From Variovorax paradoxus (GTDB lineage: Bacteria > Pseudomonadota > Gammaproteobacteria > Burkholderiales > Burkholderiaceae_C), in NCBI RefSeq assembly GCF_000834655.1, contig NZ_JXQQ01000041.1, positions 54,633 through 118,632 on the forward strand: a stretch of 64,000 nt of DNA, read 5' to 3'. The translations under genes were made by a program, and so were the position numbers. The first letter of the stretch is position 1, and each line of letters starts with the position of its first letter. The notes below the pieces were generated by a model. That model was not told the DNA's origin. It saw nothing but the letters and a program-made list of their open reading frames with translations, and did not search any database. Below, piece by piece: positions 25,388 through 35,300 of the stretch.

Positions 25388-26608
25388 ATGGTCGACACCC
25401 CTCCTGCCGTTCGCCTCGAAGACCTGACCCCGCTCCCTTACCAGCAGGCCCTGGCCGCCCATCTGCAAGCGAACGAGCCCGAAGTCTGGCGCTGGGCCGC
25501 CTCCGCCGAGGCGCGCGAGGAGCATGCCGCGGCGGTCCGCGCCGACCTGCTGCGCAACTCGTACCGGCTCGATGCCGATGCCCATCCCGAGCTGCACGCG
25601 CATTGCAACGCGGCGGTGCAGCGCCTGGGCATCACGGCGCGCGTGGCGCTCTACCAGGCGGGCGACGGCACGATGAACGCCACGCTCTTCTTCCTGCCCG
25701 GCGAGGCGCACATCGTTCTCTCGGGCCCGCTCATGGAGCGGCTGCAGGGCGCGGAGCTTCAGGCCGTGCTCGGCCATGAACTGGCGCATTACCTGCTGTG
25801 GGAACGCGACGGCGGCAAGTACCACGTGGTCGATCGCATCCTGCAGGCCGCGGCGGCCGATTCCCGCGCCGATGCGAGCCACCTGCATGCAGCGCGCCGT
25901 TACGGGCTCTACACAGAGGCCTTTGCCGACCGAGGCGCGTGCATCGCCTGCGAGGCGCTCGAACCCGCGGTGACCGCGCTGGTGAAGGTGCAGACGGGCC
26001 TGAACCAGGTCAACGCGGCGAGCTACCTGCGGCAAGCCGACGAGATCTGCGCCGCGCCCGAAATCCAGACGCGAGGCGCCAGCCACCCCGAGGTGTTCGT
26101 GCGGGCGCGCGCATTGCGCCTGTGGACCGAACGCCAACCCGAGGCCGACGAATGGCTCGCCGGCGCGCTCGAAGGCCCGCTGGACATCGCCACGCTGGAC
26201 TTGCTCGGCCAGCAGCGCGCCGATGCACTGACGCGCGAGACCATCGCCCAACTGCTGCAGCGCCCGTTCCTGCAGTCCGAATCGCTGCTGGCCCACGCGC
26301 GCCGCTTCTTTCCGAACTTCGCACCGCCCTCGGCGCCGATGCCGCCACCGGCGCCGGTGCCGGCCGGCGTGCACGACTACCTGGCCAGCGTGCTGGTCGA
26401 TTTCGTCGCGGCCGATCCTGACCTGGACGACGTCACGCTCGCCGCCGCGCTCGGCCTGGCCGACGCCATGGGCTGCGGCGCGCAGCTCGAAGAGCGCGTG
26501 GTCAAGGACATGCGCTTTCCCAAGCGCAGCCTCACCCGAGTGAAGCGAGACGCGGTCGCCCTGCTCGAAAAAGCAGCCGCACAACATCTGCAGGGCGCCT
26601 CCGCATGA
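25388..26608 (+). CDS. Cytosolic M48-like metallopeptidase
   Basis: This 406-residue protein has a zinc-peptidase core: HELAH (H130, E131, H134) and a downstream Glu in YTEAFADRGACIAC (E177, D181), the pattern of M48 gluzincins. There is no signal peptide or membrane segment, unlike HtpX or Oma1, so it acts in the cytosol. The C-terminal half (about residues 200-406) is Ala/Leu-rich and helical with a short Pro-rich linker near 320; its role is unknown. The ATG at 25388 (MVDTPPAVRLEDLT) is chosen over an upstream start at 25331 that overlaps the tandem repeat. It is joined to the giant helicase by a micro-ORF, suggesting a two-gene unit. Confidence 0.75.
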   Translation: MVDTPPAVRLEDLTPLPYQQALAAHLQANEPEVWRWAASAEAREEHAAAVRADLLRNSYRLDADAHPELHAHCNAAVQRLGITARVALYQAGDGTMNATLFFLPGEAHIVLSGPLMERLQGAELQAVLGHELAHYLLWERDGGKYHVVDRILQAAAADSRADASHLHAARRYGLYTEAFADRGACIACEALEPAVTALVKVQTGLNQVNAASYLRQADEICAAPEIQTRGASHPEVFVRARALRLWTERQPEADEWLAGALEGPLDIATLDLLGQQRADALTRETIAQLLQRPFLQSESLLAHARRFFPNFAPPSAPMPPPAPVPAGVHDYLASVLVDFVAADPDLDDVTLAAALGLADAMGCGAQLEERVVKDMRFPKRSLTRVKRDAVALLEKAAAQHLQGASA

Positions 26609-26660
26609 GCGAAGCGCCGGGCCGCCCCAAGCACGCTCGCACCGCAGTGCGAAGCAAGAA
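26605..26660 (+). repeat. Dispersed junction repeat, copy E
   Basis: Nearly identical to copy D (20869-20924), beginning at the stop of the upstream gene and filling almost the whole 61-bp space before the helicase gene. Confidence 0.7.
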
Positions 26661-26673
26661 CGTAATCGAATGA
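26605..26673 (+). CDS. Repeat-derived 22-residue micro-ORF joining the peptidase and helicase genes
   Basis: The ATG overlaps the metallopeptidase stop (ATGA at 26605-26608) and its own TGA overlaps the helicase ATG (ATGA at 26670-26673). The peptide begins MSEAPGRPKHARTAV, close to the one at 20869-20937. A ribosome could move through all three frames by reinitiation, coupling the two large genes. Product function is doubtful. Confidence 0.35.
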   Translation: MSEAPGRPKHARTAVRSKNVIE

Positions 26674-29600
26674 CCGCCACCATCGCGCCCCTGATCCAAC
26701 TGCTGGACACCGCCGACGCCCACGGCGGCCTGCAGACCGACGATGTGCTCAGCCTTGTGCTGCCGCTGCTGCGCGAAGTGTCCGCCTTGCACGAGCAAGG
26801 CAAAGTCGCCGCGCTCGGCACCGCCTTCGCCTACCGCGTCGATGACACGCCCGCGCTCGTGCTAGCCCAGCCCGAAGGGGCCGAGCCGCGCCAGAACCGC
26901 GACGCCATCGCACCGCTCGAAGCGCCCGCCGCCTCCGTGCTGCGCGTGGTCGGCGAGCACCGCGTGACGCTCGATGCCGACGAAGGTGTCTCGGTCGAGA
27001 ACCTCGCGCTCATGGCCGACGCAGCACCCGATGCGCTGCCGACGCGCCCTGTCTACCTGCCCGGCTACAGCGCCTGGGAATTGCGCTTCGCGCACCACGA
27101 TGCGCTGACCGACATCCTCTGCCTCGGCCAGGTGCTCGCCAGCCTGTCGTGCGGCCTGGATTTCACCGACAGCGAGGAGCTCGGCCGCTTCGTCGCGAAC
27201 CGCGGCAACCTGTTCGCGCTCAACCGCCGCCTGCACCCGGTGGTGGGCGCGGTGATCGGCGAGATGACCGCGCTCGACCGCCACGAACGCGCGCGCGACC
27301 TGCCCTCGGTGATCCGACGCCTGGAGACCTATCGCGACCAGCCGCTGGACCTGGGCCTGGACCGCATCGCACCCGCGAAGGACGGCGCCGGCCAGCGCCG
27401 CCAGGCGATCCGCGTGCACCTGCGAGACCGCCTCTTCGACCTCTCGCGCCGCAACCGCCTGCTGCATTTCAAGCCGAGCCAGACGCATGTGAACCTCACG
27501 GTCGCGAGCGTGCCGCTGGTGGTGGACATCAAGAACATCCGCGTCGACCAGCTGTGCCTGTGGGACGGCCGCTTCGCCAGCGACATTGCCACCTGCGACC
27601 CCGTGCCGCTCGCGCGCTGGCTGCGCTTCGAGGACCAGCCGTACCTGCCCGGCGCGCTCGACCGCATCCTGCAGGAGGCACGGCGCGACCGCTCCGAATA
27701 CGGCTTCTCGCAGCTGTCGCTGGTCATCGCCTTCCTGCGCTGGCACAACTTGAAGGAGGGAGAGGCCGAGCGGGCCGAGCGCATCGCCTCGCCGCTCCTG
27801 ATGCTGTCGGTCGAGCTCACACGCAAGAAGGGCGTGAAGGACCAGTACCTGCTAGAAGCCGCGTCGAGCGAGGCGCAGGTGAACCCGACGCTCCGGCACC
27901 ACCTGCGCCAGCTCTACGGCATCGTGCTGCCCGAGACCATCGACCTGCGCGAAACCACCATCGAGCAGTTCCACGCCCAACTGGCCGCACAGATCGCGAC
28001 GACCGAGCCGGGTGTGCAGCTGCGGCTGGTCAAGCAGCCCGAGATCGAGCTGATCCACCAGCGCGCGCGCCAGCGGCTCGAACAGTTCAAGCGGCGCGCC
28101 CGCGTGCGCAACCCCGCTGCCCAGCCGGTTGCGGCGCAGGACTTCAGTTATGCGAAGGACGACTTCCGCCCGCTGGGCCTTCAGCTCTTCCACGCCAAGG
28201 TGCGCCCTGTTCCGCTCGCGCTGCGCGATGCGGTCGGCGCACGCCCGGTGCCGCGCGCGCCGCAGATGGCGTCCACCGCCGCGCAGACCGAACAGCAGAC
28301 CTACTCGCTGCATGAAAGCAGCGGCAACCCTTACCAGTGGGATGTCGACCTCACCTCGGTGACGCTCGGCAACTTCAACCACCGCAAGATGTCGCTGGTG
28401 CGCGATTACTCGGCGCTGAGCGAATCGGAGATCGCGAGCGATGCCTTCGACCGCGTGTTCTCGCTGCAGCCGCGCCAGGTCGATGCCCAGGCGCCCGCCG
28501 CGCTGCCGCTGGCCGACCAGTGGCCCGTGGTGCAGGCCGATGCCACGCAGACCGCCGCCGTCGCGCTCGCGCGCACCGGCACCAGCTACATCATCCAGGG
28601 GCCGCCCGGCACGGGGAAGTCGCAGACCATCACCAACCTCATTGCCGACTACGTGGGGCGCGGGCAGCGCGTGCTCTTCGTCTGCGAGAAGCGTGCCGCC
28701 ATCGACGTGGTGTTCCATCGCCTCCGCCAGCAAGGGCTGGACGAGCTGTGCTGCATGATCCACGACTCGCAAGGCGACAAGAAGGCCTTCGTGCAGAACC
28801 TCAAGAAGACCTACGAGCACTGGCTCACGGCCCCCGAGGAACTCGATGCCGAGACCCGCGAGCGCAAGCAACTCGTCGACACGATGGACGCCGACCTGAA
28901 GGCGCTCGAACGCTTCGACGCCGCGATGCGCGAGGTGCCCGAGCACCTGGCCGTGACGGTGCGCACGCTGATGGCGCGGCTGATCGCGCTCAAGCCGCAC
29001 GACCCCGCGCTCACGCCCTTGCAGGCGGAAGCGCTGCCCGCGTTCGCGGCGTGGCGCCAGCACGCGGACCTGGTCGCGCGCCTGCACCTCGCAGTCACCG
29101 AAAGCCTCGACGTGCCGTACCTCTCGGCGTATGCGTTCGCGCAACTCGCGCCGGTGCTGCTGCGCCAGGAGCGGCCGCTCGCGCGGTTGGTCGAGCTCAG
29201 CGACCGCGCAGCCGAACAGATCGGCCCGCATCGCGATGCGCTGGCCGACGCCTGGCCGCCGCTGGGCGACGCCCCCACGCGCTGGGGCGATGCGCTGGCC
29301 GTGGTGGCCGATGCGCGCCGCGTCGCCGCGCTGGCCGCGCGCAGCCACCTCTCGCTGCTCGACACCGCGCACCCCACCAGCCTCGCGTTCGGCGAGGCGA
29401 TGACGCAGCGCCGCGCGTTGCAACAAGCGCTCAAGGAAGCCCTCGAACGCACGAGCCATTGGCGCGACAGGTTCTCCCCGGGCGACACCGAAGCCGGCCT
29501 CGCCCAGGCCAGGGCGCAGCAAGGCTCGCTGCTGCGCTGGCTCCAGCCTTCGTGGTGGCGCCTGTCGGGCGAACTCAAGCGCCGCTACGACTTCGCAAAG

Positions 29601-31910
29601 CACGCGGTGCGCCCGCAGCCCAGCCAGGTGCTCGAAGAACTGCTGGCCGAGCACACGGCCCGCGCCGCCGTCGGCAAGCAGGCCGCGCAGATCGAGGCCA
29701 CCTACGGTTGCGCCGACCCCGACGATTTCGTGCAGCAACTCGATGCCCTGCGCCACGGCGATGCCACCGGCACCGGCGTGCGCGCGGCCTTCCACGCGCA
29801 CCTGCGCACCGAGCCCGGCGCGAGCCGCAACGTCGAACGGCTGGCCGCGCTCGGCGAGCGCACCGACGCGCTCGATGCCCTGTGGCGCGACCTGCTTGAC
29901 GACCCGGCGGCGCAGCCGCTGGCATCGCTCGAAGCGCTGGCGCGCACGCTGCGAGAGCAAGCCGATACCCTGCCGACCGTGCTGCCCCATCTGCAGGAAC
30001 TGGCCGATGCCGACCCGGCCCTGGCCAAGGCCCTGCGCACCCTGCCGCTCGCGCCCGAAGCCATCGAATACGCCGTGGCACGCGAAGGCCTGGAGCGCGT
30101 CTATCGCACCGAGCGCTGGCTGCCGCGCTTCGACAGCGCCGCGCTCGCGCGCCATGCGCAGCGCCTGGCCGAAGGAGAGCGCAAGCTCCTCGACCGCAAT
30201 GCCCGCACGCTTGCCGCCGCGGTGCGCCAGCGCTTTCGCGAGCATGTGCGCACCAGCGCCCTGCCCGCGAGCCAGCTCGACGCCGGCGGCAAGCTCTTCA
30301 AGAAGAGCTACAACGCGGGCCGCCGCGAGCTCGAGCACGAGTTCGGCAAGACCATGCGCTACAAGGCGATCCGCGAACTCGCCTCGGGCGAGACCGGCCA
30401 GGTGGTGCGCGACATGAAGCCGATCTGGCTCATGAGCCCGCTCTCGGTGTCCGACACGCTGCCGCTCGCGGCCGACCTCTTCGACGTGGTGATCTTCGAC
30501 GAGGCGAGCCAGATCCCGGTGGAAGAAGCCGTGCCCGCGCTCTACCGCGCGCCCCAGATCATCGTGGTGGGCGACGAGATGCAGTTGCCGCCGACGAGCT
30601 TCTTCTCCTCGGGCCGCGACCCCGAGGACGACACCGTCTCGGTCGAAGACGAAGGCGACCGCATCGCGGTGGTGCTCGATGCCGACAGCCTGCTGAACCA
30701 GGGCGCGCGCAACCTGCCGGCCACGCTGCTGGCCTGGCACTACCGCAGCCGCTACGAATCGCTCATCGGCTTTTCGAACGCGGCCTTCTATGCGGGCAAC
30801 CTCTTCACCATTCCGGACCGCAGTCTGCCGGCGGATGCGCGCGAGGAGATCCTCGTGCAATCGCGCACCCCGACAGAGGAATCGGTGGCCGCGAATGTCG
30901 ACGCCCTGCTCTCGCGCGCGATCAGCTTCCATCGCGTGACCGATGCGGTGTACGAGAACCGCATCAACGACGGCGAGGCGCGCCACATCGCGCAACTGGT
31001 GCGCGAGCTGCTCAAGCGCGAGACCGGGCGCAGCCTGGGCATCGTCGCGTTCTCGGAGGCGCAGCAGACCGAGATCGAAGCCGAGCTCGATGCGCTGGGC
31101 GCCATCGACAGCGATTTCGCCGCGCGGCTGGAGGCCGAATACGTGCGCGAGGAAGACGACCAGTTCTGCGGCCTCTTCATCAAGAACCTGGAGAACGTAC
31201 AGGGCGACGAGCGCGACATCATCATCCTGAGCATCTGCTACGGCCCGAACCCCGAGGGCCGCATGCTGATGAACTTCGGCCCGATCAACCAGCGCGGCGG
31301 CGAGAAGCGGCTCAACGTGATCTTCAGCCGCGCACGGCACCACATGGCCGTGGTCTCGACGATCCGCCACGAGGCGATCACCAACGACCACAACGAAGGC
31401 GCCGCGGCGCTCAAGCAGTTCCTGCGGTATGCGGAGTGCCTGTCGCGCGGCGACTCCGCCACGGCGCGGCGCGTGCTCGAAAGCATGAACCCGCTCACGC
31501 GGGCCAGCGGCGCACAGCATGCGCGTGCCGACGAGGTGACGGCGCAGCTCGCGGCCGCGCTGCGTGCGCGCGGCCATGCGGTCGACGAACAGGTGGGGCA
31601 GTCGCGTTTTCGCTGCGACCTCGCGTTGCGTGCGCCGGACGCTGGGCATTACGCGCTGGGCATCCTCGTGGACACCGCGACGCACTACGAGAACCGCAAC
31701 GTGCTCGAGCGTTATGTCTCGCGGCCGCGGGTGCTCGATGCGTTCGGATGGCAGGTGGTGCAGGTGCTGGCCAAGGACTGGCTGCATGCGCCGGAGGCCG
31801 TGCTCGAACAGATCGAGTCGGCGCTCCGGAAGAAGGGCAGCAAGGCAGCGGTGGAAGAGCCCCCCACTGCCAAGGCCCCCGAAGTCAGCCCGCCAGACTC
31901 AGCCGCTTGA
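26670..31910 (+). CDS. DUF4011-type superfamily 1 helicase with Vsr-like C-terminal nuclease domain (HheA-like)
   Basis: At 1746 residues this is the largest protein here. Order: a variable N-terminus (1-250); a DUF4011-like block starting RRQAIRVHLRDRLFDLSRRN (about 245-560); a helicase with Walker A GPPGTGKS (G644-S651), Walker B DEAS (D1277), a Gln-rich box VVGDEMQLPPTSF and late motifs ENVQGDERDIIILS and GEKRLNVIFSRAR; a helical insertion between about 700 and 1200; and a C-terminal domain (about 1600-1720) with RFRCDLALR (D1650) and GILVDTATHYEN, resembling MTES_1575/Vsr nucleases. The position usually holding an acidic residue in the latter reads Val, so nuclease activity is uncertain. 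The DUF4011-helicase-Vsr order is the one named Hhe among predicted anti-phage systems. Its 3' end overlaps the convergent OB-fold gene by 26 bp. Confidence 0.82.
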   Translation: MTATIAPLIQLLDTADAHGGLQTDDVLSLVLPLLREVSALHEQGKVAALGTAFAYRVDDTPALVLAQPEGAEPRQNRDAIAPLEAPAASVLRVVGEHRVTLDADEGVSVENLALMADAAPDALPTRPVYLPGYSAWELRFAHHDALTDILCLGQVLASLSCGLDFTDSEELGRFVANRGNLFALNRRLHPVVGAVIGEMTALDRHERARDLPSVIRRLETYRDQPLDLGLDRIAPAKDGAGQRRQAIRVHLRDRLFDLSRRNRLLHFKPSQTHVNLTVASVPLVVDIKNIRVDQLCLWDGRFASDIATCDPVPLARWLRFEDQPYLPGALDRILQEARRDRSEYGFSQLSLVIAFLRWHNLKEGEAERAERIASPLLMLSVELTRKKGVKDQYLLEAASSEAQVNPTLRHHLRQLYGIVLPETIDLRETTIEQFHAQLAAQIATTEPGVQLRLVKQPEIELIHQRARQRLEQFKRRARVRNPAAQPVAAQDFSYAKDDFRPLGLQLFHAKVRPVPLALRDAVGARPVPRAPQMASTAAQTEQQTYSLHESSGNPYQWDVDLTSVTLGNFNHRKMSLVRDYSALSESEIASDAFDRVFSLQPRQVDAQAPAALPLADQWPVVQADATQTAAVALARTGTSYIIQGPPGTGKSQTITNLIADYVGRGQRVLFVCEKRAAIDVVFHRLRQQGLDELCCMIHDSQGDKKAFVQNLKKTYEHWLTAPEELDAETRERKQLVDTMDADLKALERFDAAMREVPEHLAVTVRTLMARLIALKPHDPALTPLQAEALPAFAAWRQHADLVARLHLAVTESLDVPYLSAYAFAQLAPVLLRQERPLARLVELSDRAAEQIGPHRDALADAWPPLGDAPTRWGDALAVVADARRVAALAARSHLSLLDTAHPTSLAFGEAMTQRRALQQALKEALERTSHWRDRFSPGDTEAGLAQARAQQGSLLRWLQPSWWRLSGELKRRYDFAKHAVRPQPSQVLEELLAEHTARAAVGKQAAQIEATYGCADPDDFVQQLDALRHGDATGTGVRAAFHAHLRTEPGASRNVERLAALGERTDALDALWRDLLDDPAAQPLASLEALARTLREQADTLPTVLPHLQELADADPALAKALRTLPLAPEAIEYAVAREGLERVYRTERWLPRFDSAALARHAQRLAEGERKLLDRNARTLAAAVRQRFREHVRTSALPASQLDAGGKLFKKSYNAGRRELEHEFGKTMRYKAIRELASGETGQVVRDMKPIWLMSPLSVSDTLPLAADLFDVVIFDEASQIPVEEAVPALYRAPQIIVVGDEMQLPPTSFFSSGRDPEDDTVSVEDEGDRIAVVLDADSLLNQGARNLPATLLAWHYRSRYESLIGFSNAAFYAGNLFTIPDRSLPADAREEILVQSRTPTEESVAANVDALLSRAISFHRVTDAVYENRINDGEARHIAQLVRELLKRETGRSLGIVAFSEAQQTEIEAELDALGAIDSDFAARLEAEYVREEDDQFCGLFIKNLENVQGDERDIIILSICYGPNPEGRMLMNFGPINQRGGEKRLNVIFSRARHHMAVVSTIRHEAITNDHNEGAAALKQFLRYAECLSRGDSATARRVLESMNPLTRASGAQHARADEVTAQLAAALRARGHAVDEQVGQSRFRCDLALRAPDAGHYALGILVDTATHYENRNVLERYVSRPRVLDAFGWQVVQVLAKDWLHAPEAVLEQIESALRKKGSKAAVEEPPTAKAPEVSPPDSAA

Positions 31911-32268
31911 CGTCCAGTTCGGCCTTGTTGCCGACGAGGTCCTTGTCGAACTCGCCCGAGATCTCGACACGCACCTTGTCGTCGATCTTCACGCCGGGCG
32001 GGAAGTGCTTGGCGTCGATCTCCACCTTCATGCGGCCGGTGTCGTCGGCGAAGGTGTAGTGCTCGCCGCCGTCGTGCGAGACGAGGAAGCCGCGCAGCGT
32101 GGCGTGCTGGTCGTCCTTGCCGGTGTCCAGCAGTTGCTTGACCGTCATCGCCGGCACGCTGCTCGGGCCGGCGTACTGGGCGAAGGCGGCGGACATCGCC
32201 AGCGACATGCCGAGGGCGAGCGCGGCGCGCTTCAGGTTCTTCGCGGTCTTGGTCTTTGTATGGGTCAT
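31885..32268 (-). CDS. Periplasmic OB-fold protein, NirD/YgiW/YdeI (BOF) family
   Basis: This 127-residue protein has a signal peptide (residues about 1-30, ending AAFA) and then a single BOF domain (TVKQLLDTGKDDQHATLRGF, HYTFADDTGRMKVEID). Family members are small periplasmic proteins linked to stress tolerance and ligand binding; no ligand is known for this one. The ribosome binding site AAGGAGG precedes the ATG at 32268. The last 26 bp lie under the convergent helicase gene. Confidence 0.82.
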   Translation of the reverse strand: MTHTKTKTAKNLKRAALALGMSLAMSAAFAQYAGPSSVPAMTVKQLLDTGKDDQHATLRGFLVSHDGGEHYTFADDTGRMKVEIDAKHFPPGVKIDDKVRVEISGEFDKDLVGNKAELDVKRLSLAG

Positions 32269-32363
32269 GGCAATCGTTCCTCCTTGAACAGCCTGGTTGT
32301 GAAGAAACTGATGGACGCCATAAGCGCCCAAATGTTCCACGACCCTCGAAAGCCAAGGGCCAT

Positions 32364-35300
32364 TCACTCGTAGACGATCAGCGCCTTGCCCGCCTCCGCC
32401 TGTGCCGTCCAGCTCGCGAGCGCGGCATCGGTCGGGAAGAACTTGGCGCGTTCGCCCAGCTGCAGCTCGACCTGCGCACCGCCACGCGCCATCGACAGGC
32501 GCACCGGCAGCCCCTGCACCAGATCGCCGACCTCGGTCTGCTCGGTGCGCGGCGGAAAATCTTTCACCAGCCGCGCTATGTCCGGCGCCTTGCCGTTCAC
32601 CGCCACGCGCAGGAACTTGCCGAAACGGCAGCGCGCCGTCGCGAGGTCCCACACCTGCTGCACCTGGAAGCGTGCCTCGAAGCCGCCGCGCGCGGGCTGC
32701 AGCCGGCCGCTCACGATGACGAGTTCGTCGTCTTTCAACGTGTTGCGGTTGGCGTTGATGAGCGCCTCGTCGGCCGTCGCATCGATGGCCTCGGACTTGT
32801 CGTCCAGCTTGAAGATCGCGAGCCGCCCGCGCTGGCCGTTGATCACGCGGAAATCGCTCACGATGCCCGCGATGACCTGCTGGTCGCGGCTGTCGAGCAG
32901 GTCGCCGATCTCGCGCTTGCAGAAACGCCGCACCTCGTGCGAGACCTCGTCGAACAGATGGCCCGAAAGATAGAAACCGACCGCCGTTTTCTCCAGCGTC
33001 AGGCGCTCCTTCACGCCCCACGGCGTGGCATCGACGAGGTCGGGCTCGGCGGTGGCCGAGCCGTGTTCGCAGTCGCCGAAGATGTCGACCTGCGAGGCAT
33101 TGGCCGCCGTCGCGCTGGCGAATTCGAAGGCGCGGTCCACCGAGGCGATCAGCGACGCGCGGTTCTGCTGGATCGCGTCGAACGCGCCGGCCTTGATCAG
33201 CGCCTCGACCGTGCGCTTGTTGATGCGCTGGCGGTCGATGCGCACGCAGAAGTCGAACAGGCTCTTGAACGGCCCGCCCTCCTCGCGCGCCCGCACCACG
33301 GCCTCGACCGCGAGCTGGCCCGTGCCCTTGACGGCGCCCAGGCCGTAGCGGATCACCCGGTCGGTGACCGGCTCGAAGCGGTAGTTGCCGCGGTTCACGT
33401 CCGGCGGCTCGAAGGTGATGCCGAAGTTCTTCTGGGCGTCTTCGAACAGGAGCTTGAGCTTGTCCGTGTCGTCCATTTCCACGGTCATGTTGGCGCAGAA
33501 GAATTCGGCCGTGTAGTGGACCTTGAGCCAACCCGTGTGATACGCCAGCAGCGAGTAGGCAGCCGCGTGCGACTTGTTGAAGCCGTAGCCTGCGAACTTC
33601 TCCATCAAGTCGAAGATCTCGTCGGCCTTGTCCTGCGGGATGCCGTGCGTGGAGAGCGCGCCCGCGCGGAATTTCTCGCGGTGCTCGGCCATCTCCTCGA
33701 GCTTCTTCTTGCCCATCGCGCGGCGCAGCAGGTCGGCGCCGCCGAGCGAGTAGCCGCCCAGGATCTGCGCGGTCTGCATCACCTGCTCCTGGTAGACCAT
33801 GATCCCGTAGGTCTCCGAGAGCATCTCGGCCACGGCCGGGTGCGGGTACTCGACCTCTTCGCGGCCGTGCTTGCGCGCCACGAAGCTGGGAATCAGGTCC
33901 ATCGGGCCCGGACGGTAGAGCGCGTTCAGCGCGATCAGGTCTTCCAGGCGCGTGGGCCGCGCGTCCTTCAGCATGCCCTGCATGCCGCGCGATTCGAACT
34001 GGAACACCGCCTCCGTCTTGCCTTCGGAGAAGAGCCGGTAGGTGGCCGCGTCCTTCAGCGGAATGTTCTCGAACGCGAAGTTCTCCTGGCCCTTGTGGCG
34101 CGCGACGATGAACTCCTTCGCGATCTCCAGGATGGTGAGCGTTGCAAGGCCCAGGAAGTCGAACTTCACCAGGCCGATGGCCTCGACGTCGTCCTTGTCG
34201 TACTGGCTGACGGCCGAGTCGCTGCCGGGCTGCTGATAGAGCGGGCAGAAATCGGTGAGCTTGCCGGGCGCGATGAGCACGCCGCCGGCGTGCATGCCGA
34301 TATTGCGCGTCATGCCTTCGAGCTTCTGCGCGAGCTCGACCAGCATGCGCACTTCTTCTTCCTTCTCGATGCGCTGCGCGAGCTGCGGCTCCATCTCGAT
34401 GGCGTAGTTGTTCTTGTCGCCCTCGATCTTCTTCTCGGGCGGGTATTGCAGCGTGACCGACATGCCCGGCTTGTTCGGAATCAGCTTGCTGATGCCGTCG
34501 CAGAACATGTAGCTCATGTCCAGCACGCGGCCCACGTCGCGGATGGCGGCGCGCGCGGCCATCGTGCCGAAGGTGGCGATCTGGCTCACCGCGTTGCGGC
34601 CGTACTTGTCCTTCACGTAATCGATCACGCGGTCACGGTTGCCCTGGCAGAAGTCGATGTCGAAGTCGGGCATCGAGACGCGTTCGGGGTTCAGGAAGCG
34701 TTCGAACAGCAGCTTGTATTCGAGCGGGTCGAGGTCGGTGATCTTGAGCGCATAGGCCACCAGCGAGCCGGCGCCCGAGCCCCGGCCCGGGCCCACGGGG
34801 CAGCCGTTTTCCTTGGCCCACTTGATGAAGTCGCCCACGATCAGGAAGTAGCCGGGGAAGCCCATGTTCAGGATCGTGTTGATCTCGAACTCCAGGCGCT
34901 CCACGTAACGGGGCCGCTCGGCGTCGCGCTTGGCCGCGTCGGGGTAGAGGTGCGCCAAGCGCACTTCGAGCCCCTCGAAGGATTCCTGCCGGAAGAAGTC
35001 GTCGATCGGCATGCGCACGCCTTCGCTCACGAAGGGCGTGGGGAAATCGGGCAGTTGCGGCTTGCCCAGCACCAGCGTCAGGTTGCATCGCTTGGCGATC
35101 TCGACCGTGTTGGCCAAGGCGCTCGGCACGTCGGCGAACAGCGCCTGCATCTCGGCGGTCGACTTGAAGTACTGCTCTTCGGTGAACTTGCGCACGCGGC
35201 GCGGGTTGCCGAGGATCTCGCCTTCGGAAATGCACACGCGCGCCTCATGGGCTTCGTAGTCCTGGCGCTCGGCGAACTGCACCGGGTGCGTGGCGACCAC

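Noticed and set aside
27852..31787. A 1311-codon open frame on the minus strand opposite the helicase
   Set aside because: Its composition (His, Arg, Gly, Val) is typical of an antisense shadow; the plus-strand frame has real helicase motifs.
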